Of a stretch of 30,017 nt of DNA, positions 21,878 through 30,017 are shown piece after piece. This stretch comes from UMGS1649 sp045651205 (lineage in GTDB: Bacteria; Bacillota; Clostridia; TANB77; CAG-465), in contig JAZRSA010000007.1 of NCBI GenBank assembly GCA_045651205.1, positions 1 through 30,017 on the forward strand, read 5' to 3'. The first letter of the stretch is position 1. Each line of letters opens with the position of its first letter. The notes beneath the pieces are model-generated. The model had not been told where the DNA came from, did no database searches, and saw nothing but the letters and a program-made list of their open reading frames with translations. The translations under genes and the position numbers were made by a program.

Positions 21878-21914
21878 TCAAATTGATTTTAGGGTAAAAT
21901 CAGTTTGACTTTTT
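21878..21914 (+). promoter_or_regulatory. Attenuator-like hairpin in the rpoB leader
   Basis: A 14-bp stem TCAAATTGATTTTA (21878-21891) with TAAAATCAGTTTGA (21895-21908), loop GGG, one G-U pair, followed by CTTTTT. It has the form of an intrinsic terminator but lies 57 bases before the rpoB start, so it must be read through or regulated. I find no convincing anti-terminator partner in the leader. Confidence 0.6.
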
Positions 21915-21970
21915 GTCGTTTATACGAATATTTTATGTAAATAAACTTATATTTTTAGGGGGAATTTGAA

Positions 21971-24900
21971 GTGGTTCACGAAGTAAAAAATGGAAAAACA
22001 ACAAGAAAGAGTTTTTCAAAAATCGCAGAAGTTATTGACATGCCAGATCTTATTGAGGTACAAAAATCATCTTATAAATGGTTTTTAGATTCTGGACTTA
22101 GAGATGTTTTTCATGACATATCTCCAATAGTTGACTACTCAGGAAATTTAATGCTTGAGTTCGTTGATTATAGATTAGAAGATGAGACAAAATACTCTAT
22201 TGAACAAGCAAAAGAAAGGAACACTACTTATGCCTCTCGTTTGCAAGTTAAAGTGCGTCTATTAAACAAAGAGACAAGCGAAATCAAAGAGCAAGAAATA
22301 TTCATGGGTGATTTCCCTCTAATGACAGAGAACGGAACATTCATAATTAATGGTGCTGAAAGAGTTGTAGTAAGCCAATTAGTTAGAAGCCCAGGTGTAT
22401 ATTATGATAGAATAAAGGACAAAACTGGTAAAATTACTTTTACAGGAACAGTTATGCCTAACAGAGGAACATGGTTAGAATTTGAATCAGACCTTCAAGA
22501 TATGTTATGGATAAAGGTAGATAGAACACGTAAACTACCTATAACTACATTTGTAAGAGCTTTAGGTATCGAAAAAGATGCTGATATATTAGATTTATTT
22601 GAAGATGATTTAATAGCAGCTACTCTTGAAAAAGATCCATCTAAAACTACAAATGCAGCACTTCTTGAAATCTATAAGAAATTAAGACCAAGTGAACCTT
22701 TACACGTAGATGCTGCTGAGCAACTATTATATGGTTTAATGTTCGATGAAAGAAGATACGACCTATCTAGAGTTGGTAGATATAAATACAACAAGAAATT
22801 AAATCTTGCTACTAGAATTACTGGTGAAATAGCAGCTGAAGATGTTGTTAACGGAGAAACAGGTGAATTATTCGTTAAGAAAGGTGAAAAAATCACTGCA
22901 GATGTTGCTGAAAACATCAGACAATCTGGTATCAACGTTGTATACGTAGACAAGAACGGAAAGAAAGTAAAAGTTATTGGTAACAATACAGTAGACATTT
23001 CTAAATATCTTGGTATTGAAGTAGATAAAATGGTTATCAAAGAAGATGTTCATTTACCAGTATTAAAAGAAATAGTTGAAAAAATGGAAGGTAAAGATGA
23101 AAAAGCTTTACAAAAAGAAATAAAGAAGAGAAGAGAAGAACTAGTTGTAAAACACGTAACATTTGATGATATCGTTTCATCTATTAACTACTTCGTAAAC
23201 TTCTACAATGGTATGGGTAAAATTGAAGATATCGACCATTTAGGAAACAGAAGAGTTAGATGTGTTGGTGAATTATTACAAAACCAATTCAGAATTGGTT
23301 TAACAAGACTTGAAAGAGTTGTTCGTGAAAGAATGGCTACTCAAGATATGGATGTTACAACTCCACAAATGTTAATAAACATCAAACCAGTTGTTGGTGC
23401 AATCAAAGAGTTCTTTGGAAGCAGCCAATTATATCAATTCATGGATCAAATTAACCCACTAGCTGAGTTAACACATAAGAGAAGAATATCTGCGTTAGGA
23501 CCTGGAGGTCTTACTCGTGAAAGAGCTGGTTTCGAAGTTCGTGACGTTCACTATTCTCACTATGGAAGACTATGTCCAATTGAATCTCCAGAAGGACCAA
23601 ACATAGGACTTATATCTTCACTTCCTACATATGGAAGAATCAATAGATACGGATTTATTGAAGCTCCATATAGAAGAGTAGATAAAGAAACAGGAAAAGT
23701 AACTGATGACATAGAATATATGACAGCAGACACTGAAGATAATTACATAATCGCTCAAGCAAACGAACCATTGGATGCTGAAGGTAGATTTGTAAACAAG
23801 AAAATAAAAGTTAGATGCGTAAGAGAAATCCTTGAAGTATCTCCAGATAGAGTTGACTACATGGATGTATCTCCAAAACAATTAGTATCTGTTGCTACAG
23901 CAATGATACCATTCCTTGAAAGCGATGACGCTAAACGTTCGCTAATGGGATCTAACATGCAACGTCAAGCAGTTCCATTAATAAAAGCAGAAGCTCCAAT
24001 TATAGGAACAGGAATAGAATATAAAGCAGCACAAGACTCTGGAACATGTATAGTAGCTGGCCAAGATGGTGTAGTTACATACGTAGATGGAGACAAAGTT
24101 GTTGTTGAAGGTAAAATGGGTAAAGAAGAACACTTATTAACTAAGTTTAAACGTTCTAACCAAGGTACATGCTTAAACCAAAGACCAATAGTTGTTTCTG
24201 GTACAAAAGTTAAAAAAGGTGATGTGCTTGTAGACGGTTCTTCGACTGAACAAGGTGAAATGGCATTAGGTAAAAACATACTAATCGGTTTCATGACTTG
24301 GGAAGGTTATAACTACGAAGACGCTATCTTAATTTCTGAAGATCTAGTTAAAGATGACGTATTAACTTCTATTCATATCGAAGATTATGACTGTGAAGCT
24401 AGAGATACTAAACTAGGACCTGAAGAAATCACTCGTGAAATACCAAACGTTGGTGATGATGCGTTAAAAGACCTAGATGAAAACGGTATTATAAGAATAG
24501 GTGCAGAAGTAAGACCTGGAGATATCCTTGTTGGTAAAGTAACTCCTAAGGGTGAAACAGAACTTACTGCTGAAGAAAAACTATTAAGAGCAATATTCGG
24601 TGAAAAATCTAGAGAAGTAAGAGATACTTCGCTTAGAGTTCCACACGGAGAAGCTGGTACAATTATAGATGTTAAAATCTATACAAGAGAAAATTCTGAT
24701 GAATTAGCTCCAGGAGTACACAAAGTTGTAAGAATATACATCGCTCAAAAGAAGAAAATATCTGTTGGTGATAAGATTTGTGGACGTCACGGTAACAAAG
24801 GTATCATTTCTAGAGTATTACCTAGAGAAGATATGCCATACTTACCAGATGGTACACCACTTCAAATCGTATTAAACCCACTTGGTATACCTTCTCGTAT

Positions 24901-25642
24901 GAACGTAGGTCAAGTACTTGAAGTACACCTAGGTTACATAGCAAAACAACTTGGATGGAAAGTTGCAACACCAGTATTTGATGGCGCTAAGGAAGAAGAC
25001 ATCGAAAAATTATTCGAACAAGCTGGTTTAAGCGGAACTTGTAAGTTCCCAGTAAGAGATGGTAGAACTGGGGAATTATTTCATAACGAAGTTACAGTTG
25101 GGTACATGTATATGTTAAAACTTTACCACTTAGTTGATGATAAGATTCACGCTCGTTCAATTGGACCATACTCTCTAGTAACACAACAACCTCTTGGTGG
25201 TAAAGCACAATTTGGTGGACAAAGATTTGGTGAAATGGAAGTTTGGGCTCTTGAAGCTTACGGTGCAGCATATGCTCTTCAAGAAATATTAACTGTTAAA
25301 TCAGATGACGTTTCAGGAAGATTAAAAACATATGAATCAATCGTTAAAGGTGAAAGTGTTCCAGAACCAGGAATACCTGAATCATTCAGAGTGTTAATTA
25401 AAGAACTACAAAGCTTAGGCTTAGATATGAAATTATACAATCACAATGATGAAGTTGAAGTTAGAGAAACTGTAGACTTAACAGAAAAAACAATATTACC
25501 TGCAGATTACGAAACTACAGACATAGATCCTGAAAGCTATGTTTTAGATGACGATTCTGGAATGGGTATAGAAGATGAAGACGGCGAAGAAGCATACGAA
25601 CTTGCAGAAGATGACGATTTCGCTGATGACGAAGAAGTTTAG
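21971..25642 (+). CDS. rpoB: RNA polymerase beta subunit
   Basis: The 1223-residue protein is a full-length Firmicutes-size RpoB, with an acidic C-terminal tail (about 1190-1223). Landmarks are RSPGVYYDR, the rifampicin pocket FFGSSQLYQFMDQIN... (481 onward), the switch/active-site segments DLVKDDVLTS and KICGRHGNKGII, and GGKAQFGGQRFGEMEVWALE (a 20-residue stretch). It starts with GTG, eight bases after AGGGGGA. In the rifampicin pocket, residues equivalent to E. coli S512 and N518 are Tyr488 and Ile494. It is not preceded by rplJ-rplL as in most Firmicutes; its own promoters and a long leader lie upstream. rpoC follows after 24 bases. Confidence 0.98.
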   Translation: MVHEVKNGKTTRKSFSKIAEVIDMPDLIEVQKSSYKWFLDSGLRDVFHDISPIVDYSGNLMLEFVDYRLEDETKYSIEQAKERNTTYASRLQVKVRLLNKETSEIKEQEIFMGDFPLMTENGTFIINGAERVVVSQLVRSPGVYYDRIKDKTGKITFTGTVMPNRGTWLEFESDLQDMLWIKVDRTRKLPITTFVRALGIEKDADILDLFEDDLIAATLEKDPSKTTNAALLEIYKKLRPSEPLHVDAAEQLLYGLMFDERRYDLSRVGRYKYNKKLNLATRITGEIAAEDVVNGETGELFVKKGEKITADVAENIRQSGINVVYVDKNGKKVKVIGNNTVDISKYLGIEVDKMVIKEDVHLPVLKEIVEKMEGKDEKALQKEIKKRREELVVKHVTFDDIVSSINYFVNFYNGMGKIEDIDHLGNRRVRCVGELLQNQFRIGLTRLERVVRERMATQDMDVTTPQMLINIKPVVGAIKEFFGSSQLYQFMDQINPLAELTHKRRISALGPGGLTRERAGFEVRDVHYSHYGRLCPIESPEGPNIGLISSLPTYGRINRYGFIEAPYRRVDKETGKVTDDIEYMTADTEDNYIIAQANEPLDAEGRFVNKKIKVRCVREILEVSPDRVDYMDVSPKQLVSVATAMIPFLESDDAKRSLMGSNMQRQAVPLIKAEAPIIGTGIEYKAAQDSGTCIVAGQDGVVTYVDGDKVVVEGKMGKEEHLLTKFKRSNQGTCLNQRPIVVSGTKVKKGDVLVDGSSTEQGEMALGKNILIGFMTWEGYNYEDAILISEDLVKDDVLTSIHIEDYDCEARDTKLGPEEITREIPNVGDDALKDLDENGIIRIGAEVRPGDILVGKVTPKGETELTAEEKLLRAIFGEKSREVRDTSLRVPHGEAGTIIDVKIYTRENSDELAPGVHKVVRIYIAQKKKISVGDKICGRHGNKGIISRVLPREDMPYLPDGTPLQIVLNPLGIPSRMNVGQVLEVHLGYIAKQLGWKVATPVFDGAKEEDIEKLFEQAGLSGTCKFPVRDGRTGELFHNEVTVGYMYMLKLYHLVDDKIHARSIGPYSLVTQQPLGGKAQFGGQRFGEMEVWALEAYGAAYALQEILTVKSDDVSGRLKTYESIVKGESVPEPGIPESFRVLIKELQSLGLDMKLYNHNDEVEVRETVDLTEKTILPADYETTDIDPESYVLDDDSGMGIEDEDGEEAYELAEDDDFADDEEV

Positions 25643-25666
25643 TAGTAGGGAAGGAGAAAAAGCATA

Positions 25667-28600
25667 ATGGCAGAAAATAATAATGTAAATCCAGAAGTAT
25701 TCGATAGATTAAGTATTGGAATAGCTTCTCCTGACAAAATAAGAGAATGGTCAAAGGGTGAAGTTAAAAAGCCAGAAACAATAAACTATAGATCCCTAAA
25801 ACCTGAACGTGACGGATTATTCTGTGAGAAAATATTCGGGCCAACAAAAGACTGGGAATGTTATTGTGGTAAATATAAGAAAATAAGATATAAAGGAATT
25901 ATATGTGATAGATGTGGTGTTGAAGTAACTAAGAAAAGCGTAAGACGTGAAAGATTAGGACACATAGAACTTGCAACACCAGTGTCTCACATCTGGTTCT
26001 TCAAAGGAATTCCAAGTAGAATGAGTCTTATAATAGACGTTTCTCCTAAAGCTTTAGAAAGAGTTGTATACTTTGCAGCATACATAGTTATGGATCCAAA
26101 GGATACAGGACTTTCATACAAGCAAATATTATCTGAAAAAGATTATAGAGAAGCAATCGAAAAATACGGTGAAGATTCATTCGTAGTTGGAATGGGAGCA
26201 GAAGCTATTAGAGAGTTACTTGCTAAAGTTGATCTTGAAAAAGAAGAAAAAGAAATAAGAAAAGCTCTTGAAACAGCTACTTCTCAAAAACGTTTAAAAT
26301 TAATCAAACGTTTAGAAACAATAGAAGCATTTGTTGAATCTGGAAATAAACCAGAATGGATGGTACTAGAAGTAATACCAGTTATTCCACCAGATTTAAG
26401 ACCAATGGTTCAATTAGATGGTGGTAGATTTGCGACTTCTGATCTAAATGATTTATATAGAAGAGTTATTAACAGAAATAACAGATTAAAGAGACTTATT
26501 GAACTTGAAGGTCCAGACATTATCATAAGAAATGAAAAGAGAATGCTACAAGAATCAGTAGACGCTTTAATAGACAATGGAAGACGTGGAAGACCTGTTA
26601 CAGGTGCTGGAAACAGACCACTTAAATCTTTATCAGATATGTTAAAAGGAAAACAAGGTAGATTTAGACAAAACCTACTAGGTAAGAGAGTTGACTATTC
26701 TGGACGTTCAGTTATCGTTGTTGGTCCTGAACTTAAGATTTATCAATGTGGATTACCACGTGAAATGGCACTTGAATTATTCAAACCATTTGTAATGAAA
26801 GAATTAGTAAAAAGAGAATTAGCATTCAATATTAAAAATGCTAAGAGAATGGTAGAAAGAGCAGCAGTTGAAGTTTGGGATGTTTTAGAAGATGTTATCC
26901 AAGATAGACCAGTATTATTAAACCGTGCTCCAACTCTACACAGACTTGGTATCCAAGCATTCGAACCAGTTCTAGTTGAAGGTAGAGCAATAAAACTACA
27001 TCCGTTAGTTTGTGCTGCGTTTAACGCCGACTTCGACGGTGACCAAATGGCCGTACACGTACCATTATCACCAGAAGCTCAATCAGAAGCTAAATTCTTA
27101 ATGCTTGCATCAAACAACTTGTTAAAACCACAAGATGGTAAAGCAGTTACAGTACCATCACAAGATATGATACTTGGAAGCTACTACTTAACAGTTGAAT
27201 ATGATGATGAACCAGGTGTTGGTAAAGTATTCAAAGATGAAGACGAAGCTTTAATGGCATATGACCAAAAAGTTGTTGGACTTCATGCACCTATTAAACT
27301 TAGAGTAACTAAGGAAATAGATGGTAAGAAAGTATCTAAAATAATAGATACAACAGTTGGTAGAATAATATTCAATGGTATTATTCCTCAAACTCTAGGA
27401 TATGTAGATAGAACAAATCCTGAAAACGCTTTCAGACAAGAAATAGAATTCCCTGTTAGAAAGAAAGAAATAGGACAAATAATAGATATGAGTATCGAAA
27501 AATTTGGTATTCCAGATACAGCAGTAATGCTAGACAATATCAAATCTTTAGGTTACAAATATTCTACAGTAAGTGCTATTACAGTTTCTGTAGCAGACAT
27601 GGAAGTTCCACCTGAAAGAGATCAAATATTAAAAGAAGCTGATGAAGCCGTAGATAAAGTGTATAAAAACTACAAACGTGGTCTTATATCTGATGAACAA
27701 AGATACAACGAAGTTGTTAAGATTTGGGGTAAAGCTACTGATGACATCCAAGATGCTATCATGAAGAACCCTAACATTAAAAACCCAGTACGTATTATGG
27801 CTCACACTGGTGCCAGAGGTAACCCAAAACAAATGAGACAATTATCTGGTATCCGTGGACTTATGGCAGATACATCAGGTAAAGCGGTAGAAATACCAAT
27901 CAGATCAAGCTTTAGAGATGGTCTAGATGTTCTAGAATACTTCATTTCTTCACACGGTGCTCGTAAAGGTCTTGCTGATACAGCCCTAAGAACAGCTGAC
28001 TCTGGTTACTTAACAAGAAGATTAGTTGACGTTAACCAAGAAGTTATAATAACTTCAGAAGATTGTGGAACAGAAGACGGTCTTTATGTTGAAGCTATCA
28101 TGGAAAGTGGTGAACCAATAGAAAAACTACTTGAAAGATTAGAAGGTAGATACTTAGCTGAAGATATTAAAGATGCTGAAGGAAATGTAGTATTCGCAAG
28201 AGATTCATACATATCTACAGCAATCGGAAAAGAAATAATGAATCTAGGATACACTAAAGTTAAGATACGTTCAGCTCTTACTTGTGATATGGGAAGAGGC
28301 GTATGTGCTAAGTGTTATGGTAAAAACCTTGCAACAGGTGAACCAATTAATGTTGGTGAAGCAGTTGGTATAATTGCAGCACAATCAATCGGTGAACCAG
28401 GTACTCAGTTAACAATGAGAACTATCCATACAGGTGGTGTTGCTGGTGGCGCAGATATTACACAAGGTCTTCCTCGTGTTGAAGAATTATTCGAAGCGAG
28501 AAAACCAAAGGGTGTTGCAATCGTTACAGAAATCGCTGGTACTGTAAGAATTGAAGCAGTAGACGATTTAAATAAAGACGTTGTTGTAACAAACGAAGAA

Positions 28601-29242
28601 GGCACAAGCATGAGATATCCAATCTACACTACAAGACCAATCGTTAAAGATGGTGATGTATTAGAAGCTGGTGCAAGACTTACTGAAGGTTCATTAGATC
28701 CTCATGATGTTATAAGAATTAATGGAGAAGTTGCAGTTCAAAACTACATCATCCAAGAAATTCAAAAGGCATATAGAACTCAAGGTGTTAACATTAACGA
28801 TAAACACATTGAAATTGTTGCAAAACAAATGTTAAGAAAAGTTAGAGTATTAGACGCAGGAGAAACTAACCTAGTTGCTGCTTCTATGGTAGATATAAAC
28901 GACTTTAAGTCTGCTAACAAAGAAGCTAGAGAACAAGGCAAGAAAGAAGCTACTGGTAAGAGAGAATTACTTGGTATTACTAAGGTTGCTCTTCTTACAG
29001 ATTCGTTCTTATCTTCAGCATCATTCCAAGAAACAGCTAGAGTATTAACAGATGCAGCAGTTAAAGGAAAGACAGATAAGTTACTAGGATTAAAAGAAAA
29101 CGTAATCATCGGTAGATTAATTCCAGCAGGAACAGGTCTAGTAGATTACACAGATATTAGATTATCTTCTAAAGATACGGAAGTATCTCACATAGATGAT
29201 GACATAGTATCTAGCACAATCATAGATAACATATATGAATAA
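25667..29242 (+). CDS. rpoC: RNA polymerase beta' subunit
   Basis: The 1191-residue length is typical for Firmicutes. The N-terminal zinc ribbon (CYCGKYKK... ICDRCG), the catalytic Mg loop NADFDGD (453-459), the bridge helix and trigger-loop region (RGNPKQMRQLSGIRGLMAD; GEAVGIIAAQSIGEPGTQLT) and the second Cys cluster (LTCDMGRGVCAKCYG) are all intact. AAGGAG precedes the ATG. It is immediately followed by a strong terminator, so rpsL-rpsG-fusA, the usual downstream neighbours, are not in this operon. Confidence 0.98.
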   Translation: MAENNNVNPEVFDRLSIGIASPDKIREWSKGEVKKPETINYRSLKPERDGLFCEKIFGPTKDWECYCGKYKKIRYKGIICDRCGVEVTKKSVRRERLGHIELATPVSHIWFFKGIPSRMSLIIDVSPKALERVVYFAAYIVMDPKDTGLSYKQILSEKDYREAIEKYGEDSFVVGMGAEAIRELLAKVDLEKEEKEIRKALETATSQKRLKLIKRLETIEAFVESGNKPEWMVLEVIPVIPPDLRPMVQLDGGRFATSDLNDLYRRVINRNNRLKRLIELEGPDIIIRNEKRMLQESVDALIDNGRRGRPVTGAGNRPLKSLSDMLKGKQGRFRQNLLGKRVDYSGRSVIVVGPELKIYQCGLPREMALELFKPFVMKELVKRELAFNIKNAKRMVERAAVEVWDVLEDVIQDRPVLLNRAPTLHRLGIQAFEPVLVEGRAIKLHPLVCAAFNADFDGDQMAVHVPLSPEAQSEAKFLMLASNNLLKPQDGKAVTVPSQDMILGSYYLTVEYDDEPGVGKVFKDEDEALMAYDQKVVGLHAPIKLRVTKEIDGKKVSKIIDTTVGRIIFNGIIPQTLGYVDRTNPENAFRQEIEFPVRKKEIGQIIDMSIEKFGIPDTAVMLDNIKSLGYKYSTVSAITVSVADMEVPPERDQILKEADEAVDKVYKNYKRGLISDEQRYNEVVKIWGKATDDIQDAIMKNPNIKNPVRIMAHTGARGNPKQMRQLSGIRGLMADTSGKAVEIPIRSSFRDGLDVLEYFISSHGARKGLADTALRTADSGYLTRRLVDVNQEVIITSEDCGTEDGLYVEAIMESGEPIEKLLERLEGRYLAEDIKDAEGNVVFARDSYISTAIGKEIMNLGYTKVKIRSALTCDMGRGVCAKCYGKNLATGEPINVGEAVGIIAAQSIGEPGTQLTMRTIHTGGVAGGADITQGLPRVEELFEARKPKGVAIVTEIAGTVRIEAVDDLNKDVVVTNEEGTSMRYPIYTTRPIVKDGDVLEAGARLTEGSLDPHDVIRINGEVAVQNYIIQEIQKAYRTQGVNINDKHIEIVAKQMLRKVRVLDAGETNLVAASMVDINDFKSANKEAREQGKKEATGKRELLGITKVALLTDSFLSSASFQETARVLTDAAVKGKTDKLLGLKENVIIGRLIPAGTGLVDYTDIRLSSKDTEVSHIDDDIVSSTIIDNIYE

Positions 29243-29245
29243 TAG

Positions 29246-29273
29246 AAAATAACGGGTTTAACCCGTTATTTTT
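29246..29273 (+). terminator. Terminator of rpoBC
   Basis: 11-bp stem AAAATAACGGG/CCCGTTATTTT (29246-29256 with 29262-29272), loop TTTAA, with T's at the 3' side. It starts three bases after the rpoC stop. Confidence 0.9.
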
Positions 29274-29339
29274 ATGCCTTTTTATTGCAATACATATTCC
29301 TTTTATGATAACATAAACATATATTAAAAGGGGTATATT

Positions 29340-29741
29340 ATGAAAGAAAATAAGAATGTTATGTCGTGGAGAATTACACTGGCGATAATGCTAATATTCG
29401 GCCTTGGATTTACTTTAGGAAAAGTAACAAGCATAGACAGATTAGCTAAAATTGAAGGATATAAAATAAATTTAGAACAAGATGCATTAGTTATAGTAGA
29501 CGATGCAACAGGAAGCAATGCTACATCTAGTAATGCGGATGACTATGAAGAAGATTACGCAACAGCACCTAATGCTACGTCTGGTAATGTAGATTGTGAA
29601 GAAGATTATGCAACAGCTCCGAATGCTACATCAGGTAATGTGCAACCGGAGGAAGATGAGCCTGTTATTACAGATCCTGTTAAAGTAGAACTTGACGGAA
29701 AAGAAAAGATACAATTAAAAAGAAAATCGTTAAAACAATAG
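29340..29741 (+). CDS. Membrane-anchored acidic repeat protein, possibly 3'-truncated
   Basis: The 133-residue protein has a basic N-terminus and a signal-anchor helix at about 10-28, then an extracytoplasmic acidic region built of a 17-residue repeat: EEDYATAPNATSGNV plus two residues at 70-86 and 87-103, with a degenerate copy (DATGSNATSSNADDY) at 55-69. The tail turns abruptly basic (KEKIQLKRKSLKQ) where the DNA overlaps a minus-strand ORF, so the natural C-terminus may be lost. AAAAGGGG precedes the ATG; a weak TTGCAA (29285-29290) lies upstream without a clear -10. The function is unknown; low-complexity Ala/Thr/Asn repeats suit a surface linker. Confidence 0.65.
   Translation: MKENKNVMSWRITLAIMLIFGLGFTLGKVTSIDRLAKIEGYKINLEQDALVIVDDATGSNATSSNADDYEEDYATAPNATSGNVDCEEDYATAPNATSGNVQPEEDEPVITDPVKVELDGKEKIQLKRKSLKQ
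29547..29648 (+). repeat. Two tandem 51-bp coding repeats
   Basis: Units 29547-29597 and 29598-29648 each encode EEDYATAPNATSGNV plus two residues. They differ mainly at synonymous third positions, so the peptide rather than the DNA appears conserved. Confidence 0.85.
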
Positions 29742-30017
29742 CTGTTCTGCACATAGCCATAACTTCATTAACAATAAAAATAGCTAAAACAATCATCCAT
29801 TTGTTATTCCCATCGATAACTTTTAAAAAAGTAGCTGATATTGCACCAAAAATTAGGAAAACGCCAAAAGTGTTTTTATTATCAAAAAAAGAGGCCGTTG
29901 CATCACTGCTATAAACCGAAATAGAAGCAATATTTAATAATTGTCTAACATTTACAATCATGTTGTAAATACATGAAATAAGCATAAAGATGGCAAAAAA
30001 ACGAAAAAAGAATAAAA
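29680..30017 (-). pseudogene. Partial O-antigen-ligase-like membrane protein, open at the right edge
   Basis: The frame stays open from the window edge (no stop between 30017 and 29986), so the gene's 5' part lies outside. The visible 112 or so residues are hydrophobic and contain NKNTFGVFLIFGAISATFL followed about 40 residues on by AMCRTAIVL, the 'NKN.FG...sRTA' signature of Wzy/WaaL-type polysaccharide ligases. Family members continue well past this point with further membrane segments, but here the frame ends about 20 residues later, inside the 3' end of the convergent repeat-protein gene. It may therefore be a truncated pseudogene, a rearrangement breakpoint or an assembly join. Confidence 0.5.

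Noticed and set aside
22672..24294. Several 60-120 codon minus-strand frames inside rpoB
   Set aside because: They are antisense shadows of a highly conserved gene; none has a start signal or recognisable protein.
29547..29648. CRISPR-like tandem repeat
   Set aside because: There are only two adjoining 51-bp units without spacers, in frame inside a coding sequence.

Overview
The window is AT-rich, low-GC Firmicutes chromosome, most likely from a Clostridia-class gut-type bacterium. The evidence is A/T-ending codons, strong GGAGG-type ribosome binding sites, near-consensus sigma-A promoters with 17-base spacers, a Firmicutes-type MurT/GatD pair, a SpoVB/MurJ-type flippase, a Spo0E-like regulator, a YlbF protein and Spo0A-box-like repeats. 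I see no phage, transposon or CRISPR. The species cannot be fixed from sequence alone.

Layout. (1) 1-1990: a small DUF3592-like membrane protein, two tRNA-Ser genes (UGA, GCU) on one promoter and terminator, and an orphan protein with an ADP-ribosyltransferase-like N-terminus. (2) 2001-6313: a minus-strand operon (nitrilase-family amidase, standalone CoaB, WG-repeat protein) facing a LysR regulator across a perfect 9-bp inverted repeat, then a PHP phosphoesterase. (3) 6359-14495: a cell-wall block. MurT with a GatD that has lost its catalytic Cys and His, and a lipid II flippase-like protein on a TTG start, lie on the minus strand. On the plus strand are a TagO/WecA-type transferase, YqeY and an inactive/active M16 peptidase pair. 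(4) 14563-15042: a stand-alone structured non-coding RNA of about 445 nt with a perfect TTGACA-17-TATAAT promoter and a strong terminator. I cannot assign it to a family. It carries an 18-nt segment identical to a universally conserved 23S rRNA loop. (5) 15044-18884: tandem Spo0A-box-like sites upstream of a 55-residue Spo0E-like gene, three small minus-strand genes of sporulation type, then a plus-strand operon (small membrane protein, YlbF, a membrane protein resembling a dead YugP protease, a transglutaminase-like protein, TadA). (6) 18899-21534: an ATP-grasp enzyme, back-to-back tRNA-Arg genes (CCU, ACG), a membrane-anchored unknown and a tyrosine-phosphatase-like protein. (7) 21588-29273: rpoB and rpoC as an isolated two-gene operon with tandem promoters and an attenuator-like hairpin in the leader. 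(8) 29285-30017: a repeat-containing membrane-anchored protein whose 3' end collides with a truncated O-antigen-ligase-like ORF running off the right edge.

How it fits together. Several genes share themes: envelope precursor synthesis (TagO, flippase, MurT/GatD-like), sporulation phosphorelay control (Spo0E-like, YlbF, 0A boxes), and translation/transcription (four tRNAs, TadA whose substrate tRNA-Arg(ACG) lies 1.2 kb away, RpoBC). The features most worth pursuing are the large ncRNA, the catalytically dead GatD beside a MurT with a variant P-loop, and the LysR-controlled CoaB/nitrilase locus.
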